Source: Fennellomyces sp. T-0311 (taxonomy: Eukaryota; Mucoromycota; Mucoromycetes; Mucorales; Lichtheimiaceae). Taken from it: DNA of 64,000 nucleotides. The first letter of the stretch is position 1. The number at the start of each line of letters is the position of its first letter. The translations under genes and the position numbers were made by a program. The notes below the pieces were generated by a model. The model was not told the origin of the DNA. It worked only from the letters and a program-made list of their open reading frames with translations, and searched no databases. Location of the stretch: positions 362,039-426,038 of the forward strand of contig JALLLT010000039.1 in the NCBI GenBank assembly GCA_025266875.1. The letters run 5' to 3'. Below, one piece after another: positions 37,489 to 50,137 of this stretch.

Positions 37489-40400
37489 ATGTTTGAAAAG
37501 TCGCTCACGGATCTGATTCGTGGGATTCGCGCTAACAAAAAGAATGAGCAAAAGTACATTGCCGTATGCCTACAGGAAATACGAAACGAAGTCAAGTCGA
37601 ACGATATCGATATCAAAGGTGTCGCGGTCGCCAAGCTTACCTATGTAAAGTCCACTTTTTCATGCTCCTGACAAGAGCAACATGCTTAGGCTAAACTGGA
37701 TTAGCTTCAAATGCTCGGTTATGACATGTCTTGGGCGTCTTTTCATATAGTGGAAGTCATGTCGAGCCCAAAACTGTTACATAAACGGGCAGGTTACCTA
37801 GCCGCCGCGCAATCGTTTCAGCAAGATACCGATGTGCTTATGCTCACCACGAATTTGATTAAAAAGGTAATGCCTAATTCCATCTCGTGTCAGCTTTGTT
37901 AATGTAACGGAAATAAGGACCTGGCTTCGTCGTCACCACTCGAGATTAGCATTGCAGTTAACGGGCTCTCCCATATCGTAACGCCCGACCTTGCACGCGA
38001 TCTATGCCAAGATCTGGTTGCCATGCTGAACCACTCACGTCCATATATTCGCAAAAAGGTTGTGCTGGTCCTGTACAAGGTGTTTTTGAAGTTTCCTGAA
38101 GCGCTTCGACTAAGCTTTCCACGGTTGAAAGAGAAGCTCGAAGACGCAGATCCATGTAAGTGCATTGCGGCAAACATATAAGGGTTTCGTGTCTGAATGG
38201 TCCGTTGCTAGCTGTTGTTTCTGCTACGGTCAGCGTTATTTGCGAACTTGCTAGGAAAAACCCAAGAAACTACCTGTCACTTGCACCGCAGCTGTTCCGG
38301 TTGCTGACGACATCGGCAAACAACTGGATGCTGATCAAAATTATTAAAATGGTATGGCAACGGGAGAGGAATGGTCAACACAACATGGTTTATTGATGAT
38401 TTCGGTAGTTTGCATCACTTACGCCGCTAGAACCACGACTAATTAAAAAGCTACTCCCTCCACTCACATCACTGATCCAAACTACACCTGCCATGTCTGT
38501 TTTGTACGAATGCATTCATACCGTGATCACGGGCGGGTTCCTCGAGGCAGCAGGTGATTCCAGTCATGCGCTCGCCGCAACATGCGTGAACAAGCTCCGA
38601 CGGTTACTGGAGGATCCCGATCAAAACTGTGAGTGCTGCTATTATTGGATTTGTATCAGGATGAAGGAAATTTACGGGGATAATAGTGAAATATGTTGGG
38701 TTGCTTGCTATGAGCCGGCTTCTAAGCACCCACCCAAAGCTGATTGCTGAGCATAAGGACATTATTCTGGAGTGCATCGATGATGACGATTTTAGTATTC
38801 GATTCCGTGCATTGGATCTTGTGGTTGGCATGGTAATATTAGCGCAACGGGTGTTAATGGGTCAAGGAACTCAAAAGTATCTTTATCGACAGGCGAACAA
38901 AAAGAGTCTTGTAGACATTGTGAAGCGATTGATCGCTCATTTGGTTCCTGGAGATAGCAGTGGTGCATCATCACTGCACGAGGCTTCGAGCGTTCTTGAT
39001 CCCGTCTATCGAACTGATATTATCAACAGGATTGTTTTCATTTGCAGTCAGAACCAGTATCGCAATGTGGCCAATTTCGAGTGGTACATCACTGTCCTGG
39101 TCGGATTAGCTCACGTATCTGGTGTAAACGTCGGTGAAATATTGACGAATCAGCTGATGGACGTCAGTGTGCGTGTCAAGAGCGTACGCCCATTCGCTGT
39201 AAAACAAATGGTAAGTATGTGATTACCCGACTACTGCGATGGCTCACGCTGCACATTAGTTCCGTCTCTTATCAGATAACCAATTGCTGAAAACAGCCAA
39301 GAAACGAGACACAAACATTGAGGTGCTTTCAGCTGCCGCCTGGATCTGCGGTGAATATTGCAGGTAAATGTGCACACAATATGACCCGAAAAGTACTGAT
39401 CACTATGGCAACGGGGAAATAGCTTCTTAGACAACATCCCTGCGACGCTTGAGTGCTTGTTGACCCCTTATGTTGTGGATATGCCTGTCAACGTGCAGGC
39501 TCTCTACGTTCACAACATCACCAAGATTTACGCGTTTTGGGTGAATGAACTGATTGATGAATGGAACACCGAGTTACAGACTGAATTCGTCAAGGTGACT
39601 GAAGTCATGAAGGACAAAATGGGCATGTTTACGCGCAGCACTGATCTTGAAGTGCAAGAAAGGGTAAGTGATTTACTGTGTGCAAATGCCTTTGAGACTT
39701 ACGTATTTTATCAGGCATGCAACGCACGTGCAATTTTCGATATTGTATTGGCAGCAATTTCGCAAGATATTTCAAGCGAACGCGCGCCGCTTGTGCTTCA
39801 AGGACTTCCTTCACTATTCTCCTTGTATGAACTTAATCCTGTGGCACCAAAGGCTCAAAAGAAGGTCCCTGTTCCCGAAGGATTGGACTTGGATGCCTGG
39901 ATCAACGATCCCCTCCCAGATCTGGTAGAAGACAGCGAATCCGAAACCGCTTCATTGGAGACACACAGTGTAGACATGGATGTTCATACCAGTACCACCT
40001 CTAAAAAGAAGAAGAAGAAGAGTCGATCCAAACATTATGACGATGATAGTGAAGATGAAGGGGACAAGGAACAACGTCGGGCTGCACGAATGGAGGCACT
40101 TCGCAACGATCCGTACTACATCATGTCAGACAAGTCAGAGAAACGAAAGGAGGGTAAACTGTTGGACCTAGAGGAGGATGTGGATTCGATACCAATTGTA
40201 AAGCTATCATTGGACGATTTCGGCATGGCTGACAATGGCAAAACAAAAAAGCAAAAGAAGAAATCCAAGGGCAAGCGTCTACCACGTCTTCCATCGCCTC
40301 CGCCGCCCGTCTACGCTCCCGAAGAAATGCCTGAAGATGCTGTGGATTCGGCAAGTGACCAGGAAGCAACCAACAGCAAGCGACGCAGTGGCGGTGCATC

Positions 40401-41828
40401 ATATACCAAGTCTCAACAAGGCCAGGATATCTTTGCAGTTGAAGACAGTGGTTTAAATACTGTTGATCTATCGACGCCATTGGGTGCTGATGAGCGATTC
40501 CCGCAAATGCAGACGTATTTAAGCCCAGAAGAGTTGCGTCGTCAAGAAGAAGCACGTGTTCGTGTTGAGCGCAAGGAACGGCGACTGGCGCAGTCTGCAT
40601 CGACGACAGCTCTCAAAGATGTATGTCTCTCATTGCCGAACCCTGGATAAGTAGCTAATATTTGCGGATAGGATGGCGAGATTAAAAAGAAAAAGAAAAA
40701 GAAGAGCAGTGACACAATTGTGAAGAAAGCGAAGAAATCTCCATCAGGCGTGGATACAAAGGAAAAGAAGAAGAAAAAGAAGAGACCAGTGGCGGAAAAG
40801 GAACCTGAGGTAACATCCAAGTGCGTATGACACAGTATGCGATGCTAAAAAATTTCTGTGCTTCTTTTTAGCAGATAGTAGAGAATGGTCACGGTAATGA
40901 AGTACCTGACATGCCTACAGAAGAATTGCTGAAAGACCAGAAGAAGCAAATCCCACCAGAACTACTCTTAAGTAACGAGCAAGTTGAGCTGGTAAGTGCC
41001 AAGCTCCTTTATGCTACATATCACAATCAGACTTATGTATTTGCTGCAATAGCACTACCAAATGTCATTATCTGATGAAAAAGATAACGGCACGCATCTC
41101 ATTGAAGCCAAACTATTCATCAAAAACAAGTCAGATGAAGCTACCCTCTCCAACCTACACTTGACAACGATCGAATCGTTTGATTTCAGATACGTGGAGG
41201 AGATACGACATGATAGCCTTGCATCCTTGAACGATACCTTTGAATTGGAAGCGAGCAAAGGAATAGAAGCAGTAGGGTATTTCGCTATTACCGGTGACAT
41301 CCGACGTGGACTTTGCCTGCGATGCGACTTACAATACGATGTACAAGTAAGCGCATAGCTTGATGGATAGGAACGAAGAGATATTCACCTCTTGATTTGC
41401 AACAGAACTCGTCGGCATTGAATCAGATACCACTCGAAATGATCGTGCGACCAAGCGTATTTGTGGTCAAGGGTCAACCGATGGACCCTGCACAGTTTGC
41501 GACCCTGCTAGCCGAGCATGGCCAAGAATTCGATTACCGAGACACAGTGACCCTCCAGATACCCATCACGACCGACACGGCGGTTGACCAAGCGCTTATT
41601 GATGCGCTTAGTACGATCACAGGCACGACGCAGCTGCAGGTAGTCGAGGTCGTTCCTGGTGCTGCATCGCTTTATGCCAAGAGTATCCAAGGTTCCCAAA
41701 TCGCAGGCTTACTCAAATACGACTTGACGATGCAAGAGAATGCGGCAACCATCACGATAGATCTGAAAAGCACTGACGATGGGTTCTTGGAGGCGTTCGT
41801 TGACCAACTCACAGCAACCCATCTTTAA
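37489..41828 (+). CDS. APL5: AP-3 adaptor complex delta subunit
   Basis: Thirteen exons (37489-37644, 37705-37866, 37918-38155, 38212-38351, 38409-38628, 38687-39210, 39260-39363, 39423-39663, 39715-40620, 40672-40809, 40872-40991, 41053-41346, 41406-41828) encode 1221 aa. It starts MFEKSLTDLIRGIRANKKNE, the delta-adaptin N terminus, followed by a HEAT-repeat trunk of about 600 residues (KLTYLQMLGYDMSWASFHIVEVM, KRAGYLAAAQSF). The hinge has long Lys-rich runs and acidic patches. The ear region (PPELLLSNEQVEL, LIEAKLFIKNKS) resembles AP3D1. The AP-3 complex sorts cargo from Golgi/endosomes to the vacuole. The intron at 39664-39714 is 51 nt, in frame and stop-free; it is removed here to restore EVQERACNA. 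The acceptor at 40868-40874 is a TAGCAG (NAGNAG) tandem. The gene ends 65 bp from the convergent FHIP gene. Confidence 0.94.
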
Positions 41829-41893
41829 TTTCCGTCACTTCTGTAAAATAACAATAAAAATTTTCTCATACAGCAGAAAGATTATGCTTTTTA

Positions 41894-44800
41894 TTAGACA
41901 AAGCGAATTTGATCAATCCCAAGGCTGGACCGCACTTGCATTACCGCGATAAGCTCTTTAATTGCCTCTTCAAGGATAATAATGTTGTTCAGCAACATTG
42001 AGAGTGGAATATCGGTTGCGACGCCCTTTTTCTGGCGTGCCTGAACGGATGGATCCTGACCAGCGGGAGTGAATGCATTTTCGTCCTCTTCATCCAAGTC
42101 GAGGATGCTGCTTTGCGCGTCCTGCGGGAAAATGGAAGGGAAAAGTGGCTTGATCCGAATATCCTGGGTCTTGCGCGCATGGGCTGATATGGGGGACAGC
42201 GGATCTGATACCACCGAATGGATCGTGGACTCGGAGGATACTGAGGAAAATGACTGCATGTGGTGGTCCGGGCGTGCGCTCCACCAATAATAGTCGCTGC
42301 TTGCCGATGGTTGCATGGACGGCCGTCTTGTATGACTTGCATCTGGGTTGCTAAAGCCAAACAAGTACCCTGCAGCAGCTGACAGTGAACTCAGGGTGTG
42401 AGGATTTGTGGGAGTCGTAGGTGGCATTTCAGGAATAGCCGCAGCTGCCTGTGGATTCTGCAACATCAATCGCCGTTCTTCCAATAAGGCATCAAAGTTG
42501 TCGATTTCTGAACGGTAATAGTCGACTTGTTGCGTGAGGGTTCGGAATAAGGTGAAAAACGGGGGGAATGATTTAAAATGAGTGGGAGCGGTCATGGCAC
42601 CGGACTTTGTCTCGACGCCGTAATCAATAGATCGATCATCGTCATCGTCTTGGCTGTCTATAGGTGGTGCTACTGCGGTTGGGTGGTGGTATATATCAGT
42701 CGGATGAATTCTGTCGTTGTCATCCTTCTTGGTGGTATTGAGGCTGACTGCTTCACTATCGCTATTCAGCACAAGGATGTCTTCGGCGCTAGTCCGGTCG
42801 CTGTCGCGGAACGAGATCCAGCCTTTTAGTGATCTGTACGGACACATGGCCAGTGCGGATATCACGCCCGTCAAAACTAAGTTCAATTCGGACGATTGTG
42901 CAAAGAAATTGCTCAGCAACCCAAGTAATATCTGTAGCAGTGGATCGGTAGGTTGTATTCGATGCTTGAATAAGGTAAGCTTCTTCAGAGAGGATAGATG
43001 TGTGGAGTAGGTTGGTGGTGGGAAGTCTCGTTGTTGCTGTTCAGCTGCAAATCGATTGCCGTACTTAAAGCTATGGCGCCGTTTGGCGCGAGGTCTCCCG
43101 TTATGGTTTCCAGGTGTACTGCTATTGTCGTCGTCACTCGATGATCCAAGGCACATTCCCTGGAAGCATCCATCTGATTCCATCACTAACTCCATATCGT
43201 ACAAGTAGCCTTCGTAGCCATGTAGCTGTATGTCGTCAGCGTGAACTTGATCGATGGCTGAAATCAATGAAAAGTAAAGTTCTATCTCGCGAATATGATG
43301 GGATACCGTTGTGGCTGTGGCTGTGTGCGGTGGTGGTGGTTGTGCGTGTAGCTGCTTGCTGGGATAGACGTAATCGTCACCATAATCCGGATAGATGGAC
43401 AAAAGTTTCAATGAGTATCGACAGTGCTTTGTAATCAGCGTTTTCAAAAGTTTAAGTGTGGCAATAACTGCTGGTTGTGAGCTCGACTTGAGTCTACTGA
43501 AGATCAGGTCTTTCAACGTGAACCGCCCAGCTGCAGTGAAATACGTCGAGCTTTTGAAGCGATCCAGTTCGAGTCCGGCAAACAAGTTTGAAATTTTGTC
43601 GCTTTCGTTTATCACTTCGCTTGCTGGGGACGAATGGCCGCTATCGTCGTCGTCGTCAATTAAAAAGCCAACGATCATGTCAGCTAGCGCATTATGCTCA
43701 ACAGTTTGCAGTATAACATCGATGTAACTGATCACAGCGACCGATGAGCCATCAACGTCTGAACACTCGAGAATGGATGGATATAGGATGTTTTCCAGAA
43801 AAATGGCACGAATATACTGCAGCAACGCCTTACAGACATCGGGACGCGGACATCTGACTAGCACATCCTGACAAAATTCAAGGAGTTTGAGAAAGGCATC
43901 GAGCTGGGAGCGAAAGGCAGATGACGACGACTCGTCGACATTCTCCAAGTTGAGACGACAAAAGTCCTGACCGAGAAGAAATGTTGATGCGCTTTGCGTC
44001 AATAGAGATTCGTCCTTGACAACGAGTTTCCGTGGCAATTGCGAATAGAGTGCGCCCAGACCAGCGGCCATGATAGTTGCGAAATCAGACGACAGGATAA
44101 AGTCGCCCAGGTGATCGGTAGAAGCCATTTCCATGACAAATAGCAGACCTGTTCGGGCGTAGTCTCCCGAGCGGCCCTCGCGGTGCACAAAGCGCAAAAG
44201 GTAAGTAAACAAAAGGAACTCGTCGATGGCAGGTGTATGATGGAAGAAGATGTTCAGTAGGGCAGGAAACCCATGTATTTTGGAGCAGATGATGTACATG
44301 AGATCGACAAGATCCTCGTGATATTGGTCTTGGTCTAGGACACAGAAGCGTAGCAGTTTCACAGTGGGCCTGTGCACGGCGTTGTGGACGAGGAATCGAT
44401 CGTCAAGAAGGTCCACCATGTTGGCTACTGCGCGGATCGTCTCGCCTCGGATTCCGACTGGATAGTCTGCTTTTTCAGCCACACTGACCAAATAGTGCAG
44501 CACGCCGTTCTTTAAAAAGTACTCCATGCAGACTCCTGTCGTATTGTCCTCCTCCTGTCGTGCTCCCTCGTCCACAAGCATGTCCACCATTTGTCGTAGC
44601 TTATCGGGTATCTCGGTCTGCTGTACGTGCAAGTTGGTCTTGTTGTCACCCGAATCGAAAATATTCTAAAAAAAAAAAACGGAGCCAAGCGGTTTGAACA
44701 CTTCTCCTTTTTTCGGCTGAGCGGCAGTAAAAGGAATAAGCTTACGTGGATATAATCCCAACATTTGTGGAATTTGACCAATTGCATCGCACTCGTCGGC

Positions 44801-45000
44801 TGCGCTTTGGCTGGCACAATCCGTTTTCTGAAATTCGAAAAGTAATCCATCAGTGGCGGATGCGATGCATAAAAGCGGATAAGGGGCGTTTCGAGAGTCT
44901 GTAGGACACCTCGAATGGTCACGCAATTATCTGTTTCGGGCATCGGGCTTCGTCGGCACCTTCTCCCGACCCTCACTAAGCCCGTTTCTGTATCTGCCAA
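41894..45000 (-). CDS. FHIP/FAM160-type HOOK-interacting protein
   Basis: Two exons (44746-45000, 41894-44665) encode 1008 aa. Residues ~85-440 match the RAI16/FAM160 domain: TEIPDKLRQMVDMLVDEGARQE, VCMEYFLKNGVLHYLVSVAEKADYPVGIRGE, VHRPTVKLLRFC and ICSKIHGFPALLNIFF. The N-terminal MDYFSNFRKRIVPAK and later HKCWDYI are the usual family opening. FHIP joins FTS and HOOK proteins to attach early endosomes or other cargo to dynein-dynactin, which in hyphae drives long-range endosome transport. The second half holds low-complexity acidic and Ser-rich linkers plus a conserved tail (FKHRIQPTDPLLQILLGLLSNFFAQSSELNLVLTG). The acceptor follows a 12-base T tract. It lies tail to tail with AP-3 delta. Confidence 0.88.
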
Positions 45001-45212
45001 GTGACCACGAACTGATTCTCCTCCGTATATTATAAGCTTTCAAAATGCAACATTGACGGGGTGCTGCTCCGTTTCAGGTAAAGCACCACGCCAACGCAAT
45101 AATAAACTACTTTTATTTGTACTATGTAATGTAGGATTGGAGAAGGTATTCACATATTGTTGTCACTGTACAGTGATGGATGAAAGGGAAGAGTATAATT
45201 TGGAGGGTGTGT

Positions 45213-46893
45213 TTAAGCAGAGGGTGCCAAAAGTGGAGTTGTGGCATCATAAATATGTGCCTCCTCTGACTTGACACTGAAACTGATGCGCTCCACTTCT
45301 GCATCCCAGTTGACAGCGAATATATAGATGACCTGGGTTATGCCTGCAAGGTACATGGCAATTGAAAGACCAACCCAAAGACCGGCCAACGCCCATCCTG
45401 CATGGAAGGTCAAAGAATACGCCATCGGGAGTGCCAAAATGTAGTAGGCGAATAGATTGATCCACGCTGCCACTTTTTGGTGACCTAATCCACGGATTAT
45501 GCCGCCACAGACACCGTTCACCGAATCCGCCAGCTGAAACAGTGCGCAGAACGGAAGGATATGTGCCACACATTCAATGACGTCTTCATCGGATGTGAAC
45601 AGGTATCCAAAGGATGTGCGCGTCACGATGAAGAAGAGCGAATTGATCAAGCCGAAAATGACGGCAAACACCAGGGCCACCATCGACGCTCGTTTCGCCT
45701 TCAGTGCGAAAGACTCGCCCAATGCATTTCCTATCCGGTTTGCTGTTGCGATGGAGATACCGAAGGGGATTTGGAAAGTTGCTGCAGCCGATGTAAGTAA
45801 AATGGACTGTGATGCAAGGCTGATAGTTCCGAGATACGAGGCAGCCAATGCTGTCAGTTGATATGCCCACCACTCACTGCATAATTATTTTCGTTATATA
45901 AAAGGCGGAATTGAAATTCACGTATCCTTTTATAACGTACCTGCAGACCATGGCTGTTCCGGGAATAGCTAAACGTAAAAACGGCCACCAGTTCTGCAAG
46001 GCTTCTCTCGACCATCCACCCCATGCCTCCTTGCCCCGAACTTTCCAGGTATATAAGAGCAGCAAAATCAGCATGACCCAGTAGCTGAACGCGGTTGCCA
46101 AGGGAGCACCAATAAATCCAAGCCGTACAGGCTCGACATGTACCAACATATAGTTCACGCAAAAGTTGAGTGGCGAAGCGATCATTAAGACAAAAGTAGA
46201 TGCGTGCATGATCCCTTGTGCCTGCAAGTACTTCTTTAATGCCTCGAATGCGATAAACGCAGGCGCACCCAGTAAAAGGTATCGTAAAAATGTTCCTACT
46301 CATGGTTAGTGTCATTCTACAGGCGGTTGCACATATGCATTTACCTGCAAGTAGCGCTACCTCCGGCTCTTGGTTCAGCGCTAACATGATTCGTGTACCG
46401 TTCCACCAAATCGGTACAACGAAGAAAGTGAAAATCAGACCCAGAATCGCCAGCGCTCGTTGTAAATGAATGCCGACAAGTGTTTTATCACTGGCTCCCG
46501 TCCATGATTGCGAGCATAATGTATCCAATGCTGTTGCGGTACCAAAGGCGACACTCCAACAAGATACGCTTGCAAACATTCCTCCGATTGCACTGGCCGC
46601 CAATTCCGTTGGACCCTATTTGTTGATTGTTTATGGTGAGCTACTACGAAGCATAACTTTAATATCAGTAGTAGACATACCAAATGTCCCAACGTAAATA
46701 TCGAGGCCAGTTGTAAAGAATTTTGAAGGAGGTAGGTACCAATGATGGGTATACTGTTGGTGAAAAGCCACCGAAATTCGCTTCTCCAGGTACCTCCGGT
46801 GAGTAGCTTGCCCTGCAAGAGTGGGGTGGATTCGGTGGGTGTAAGAGACAACACTGATGAATAGATGGATGTTGTATCAGCGTCCGTTCGCAT
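45213..46893 (-). CDS. MATE family multidrug/toxin efflux transporter
   Basis: Four exons (46681-46893, 46345-46615, 45941-46295, 45213-45876) encode 500 aa. Twelve hydrophobic segments lie in two homologous halves, the MATE (MatE/MatE) fold. Typical signatures are the GTATALDTLCSQSWTGA block in the first half, and PFGISIATANRIGNALG and GLGHQKVAAWINLFAYYILALP in the second. Such transporters export organic cations or toxins by proton or sodium antiport at the plasma or vacuolar membrane. The acidic, Ser-rich N terminus (TESTPLLQG) contains a dileucine-like sorting signal, which hints at vacuolar routing (inference). The start is chosen at 46893 rather than the longer frame to 46998, whose extra residues are not conserved-looking. 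Confidence 0.94.
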
Positions 46894-48015
46894 TACAAAT
46901 GAATTGTCTGAAAACAAAGAAAAATCCAAATCCAAAAATTGGTATTTAAGGTAAAACCGGGACGGAACCCTATTACTCAGTTTGTTTATACCCAGCATTG
47001 GTCATGGTGATACAGACACCACAGATCAACTGCATTTCCGTGGAATAGCGATAAGATAAAGTTTTTTAGTTCGTCGGAGCAGCATAAAAAGCATTTTTGC
47101 ACCCGTTCGACAACAGCTGACACTTTGGATCATTTCCCAAGCATATTGGCTAACATTTGTCTCCTATATTGTAAAAGCTCTTCTAGTTCGAGAAAAAGCC
47201 CCGGACCCTTAATTCGTGCGACGAAGTCAAAACAAATAAATTGCTTTTTCGCCGCTTGGAAAAAAAAAGTCGAACGTTCAAAAATTTATAATTTTATCAA
47301 AGAATATTTTTTTCCACGGGCACGCATGTGAGATGAAAAATGTACTCATTCATTCGTGCAGCAAATGTACTCTTTTCAGGAGCCATGTGGATTGTGTATT
47401 ACGTTAAACAAATTCTCAGGCACGGCACGGTATCGGGTGTGAGTCATGAGTGCTACCATCATTACTCACGCACAACTGTAAATCCGTACAAACTTAGATC
47501 CGAAATGGATGCACTTTAACGAAAAGTCGATAGTACGCTGTACCAGCAAGGGATATCCACGACACTACATCAAGTGTGATCATCCTTTTAGTAGCAGACC
47601 TTATCTCCGCCAAAAAGTTTACCGATAAGCGCTCTCGATGGCACGCTACAATGTTGGAGATGGTAAGGCATGCGAATAAATACCGCTAATAGCATTTGTA
47701 ATAAGGCATTGCCTTCATAGAGCGTTTAATTCTGCATTACCCGTTCGTACAAAAAAGTGATACATATCGATGAAGGGAACTGTGTGGTCTACAAGGTAAG
47801 AATCTCTAATAAAAGTACTTACCACATTGGAACTGTTTCTCAGCAGCGTAAAATTGTTGCCCAATACAGACAGACACACATAGTTCTACTAGAATCACTC
47901 AGCATGCTATTTAAAATGCTACACAAATTAAAGTAAACATTGCTATGAATCTCTAAATGGCAAAATTGATTAATGTTATAACAATATTTATCCTGAAAAG
48001 CTGTTCGAGCAACTA
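46894..48015. other. 1.1-kb spacer between MATE and DMT genes
   Basis: No gene is seen. It holds the MATE promoter on its left and the 3' flank of the DMT transporter on its right. A 68-codon frame at 47125-47331 has no signature. Confidence 0.55.
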
Positions 48016-49153
48016 TCAACATGATGACTTTATGCTTCGCCATTTGCGAGATCCTAACACCGTTGTCGTAACAAGGATGATGACCGCCCCAGCGACGCTC
48101 AATATGTCTGGGTATTCTTTAAAAATGAGCACGCCAAACACAAAAGCGAGGACAACTTCATTCATCCGCATTATTGAAGCGGGACCAGCTGGAGCCATTT
48201 GTAATCTGATACGCCAATGAGTAATGCAACGATGCTTGAGATATACATAGAACTTCTTACGCTTTTCCGAGCAGACATTGACCAATAAACGATGAAACGC
48301 CTGTCATCAAGAGTCCGCCATATTCTCGCCAACCTTCAGGCCAAACGAATGTTTGGAACATAAAGAGACATGGCAAACTAATCAAGCTCCCAACACACCC
48401 AAAATAGATGGTGTGTACTAGGAAATGTGCTGCATGCCCGATTTTGCGAATTATAATATAGGCCACTGCAGTGAAGAAGGCACCCATCAGTGCGGCAGCT
48501 ATGGTCCACGTCCGCATTGCGTCGTCACTATGCGATTCTGGGTCATTGCCGAACAAAAACATAGGCTTGGTCACAAGTACTGCACCAGCAAGGCATAGTG
48601 TAACGCAAAAGCCCTCAAAACACTGGAATGGTTCCTTCAACAACAATGCGGCGAGAATGGTTGTAATGGTAGGGTTCAGATACATGATCACTAAGCAGCA
48701 AGATTTCAGAATCCAGGTAAAGGAAATTACTCATTCTTGCAAACCTGTTGCATCTGCTAATGGTAAATGCGTTATGCTAAAGAAGTTGGCAACCAACGCA
48801 ATCCCGCCAATCACTCCACGAAACAGTAGCCAGGGCCTCACAGAACGGTGCCCAAGAGGGTTGATACCGAGCCAGCATGTTCCCACGAGACCGAAGATAG
48901 CTTGAATTGCAGAGCGTGCAAGAACTATTTCAAATGCAGGAAACGAGGCGCCACTCAACTTCACAAATATATTTGTGGAAGAGAATGCCAGCGCACACAT
49001 TGCCATTAGCGTTAATCCGATGGCTTCTGATTTGGGATCGCGAACAATGGCATTGTCTAGAGTTGATCCGGAAGACGACGTCGCTAAGAGAGGGCTTCTT
49101 TCGTTGTCAGCTGTATTGCTTATGACAACCACCTTCGCTTCTTCTTGAGACAT
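48016..49153 (-). CDS. DMT-superfamily (EamA, SLC35G-like) transporter
   Basis: Three exons (48745-49153, 48261-48690, 48016-48205) encode 342 aa with ten predicted helices in two EamA repeats. The first repeat contains AFSSTNIFVKLSGASFPAFEIVLARSAIQ and ends at LPLADATG. The next helix, VIMYLNPTITTILAALLLKEPFQCFEG, is the classic first-repeat ending. The second repeat ends MRMNEVVLAFVFGVLIFKEYPDILSVAGAVII. An acidic tail-like N terminus (NERSPLLATSS) carries a dileucine motif. The substrate is unknown; relatives include SLC35G-type solute carriers. ATGs at 49165 and 49153 are both in frame; 49153 is used because it begins MSQEEAK. Confidence 0.9.
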
Positions 49154-50137
49154 GATAACACTCAAGAAAAAAATGACCGATCAAAAGATGCTCTTTTGAT
49201 TCTGCAATGTCTACTATGTGTAAGGGCGATGCATGCAGGCATCTTCCCGCATGTGCCCTGGCTGATTGTCGACTTTTATATCGTGCCCCTTATTGTAAGA
49301 TCCTTTGCAAAAACATTTTCCCGAGCCTTGGACATGTTACGATAATGTTGTTCTGGTATAGACATAGTTAACAGCGCTGACACTGCGGTGGCATGTCCTA
49401 CATATATACAAATAAGTACGTACTTCAGTAAATTTAAGGTAAATGTTAAGACTCGTCGTCGACGGTTCGTTACTGTTAGTAACTAAGCCCACTTTACACA
49501 CGGCATGTCTTCTGAAAGTATGTATATGGTTTCTACAAGTGGTGTAATATGAGTCATGTTAAATGCTGAACACCTCAAGATAAGCACAGCGACAAATTAT
49601 TATACCATATTTAGCTATGGTCATATCTTTCACTATTGGAAATTAGATACCAATGATACCATAGTCGTTTGCTTGCCTTAATCTGTATGCACCTGCTACA
49701 GTAGTAATTTTACGTTTACTACACGGAACTCATGATGTATCATGATCAAGGAAAACTGGCATATACGACCTGGTTCATATGATAAATCCCTTTCCAGTAC
49801 TTTAAACATTCTTTTAAACAGCCTACTATATGATAAATCAATGCGCAAGTCCTACGTAGTTATTTAATTCATAAAGCCAACACAAGTTTGTATTTATCTT
49901 TTTCGACTCTTCTCAACGGATATTAATAAATAACTTGAGCTGGAATTTTTTTCCTGCGGCATAAAGTTGTTTCGTACTTATACTTTCACTTCACTGTACT
50001 AGTTCCAGAAGATCTTAACATAGTTCAAGAGTAAAGTATCTTTATTAGTGTCATAAAATTTAAATTTTTGTTAAATAGCATTACTTCTAATGCAAACCAA
50101 ATGTATACAAATTACATATATAAATTGGTTTTTCCTT
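49154..50137. other. 1-kb AT-rich spacer, no gene seen
   Basis: This stretch lies between the DMT transporter start and the end of the first siderophore synthetase. It is AT-rich with no open frame beyond 66 codons and no obvious structured element. Confidence 0.55.

Noticed and set aside
39664..39714. Treating the 51-nt stretch as coding
   Set aside because: It has clean GT-AG borders and its removal restores the conserved adaptin sequence EVQERACNA.
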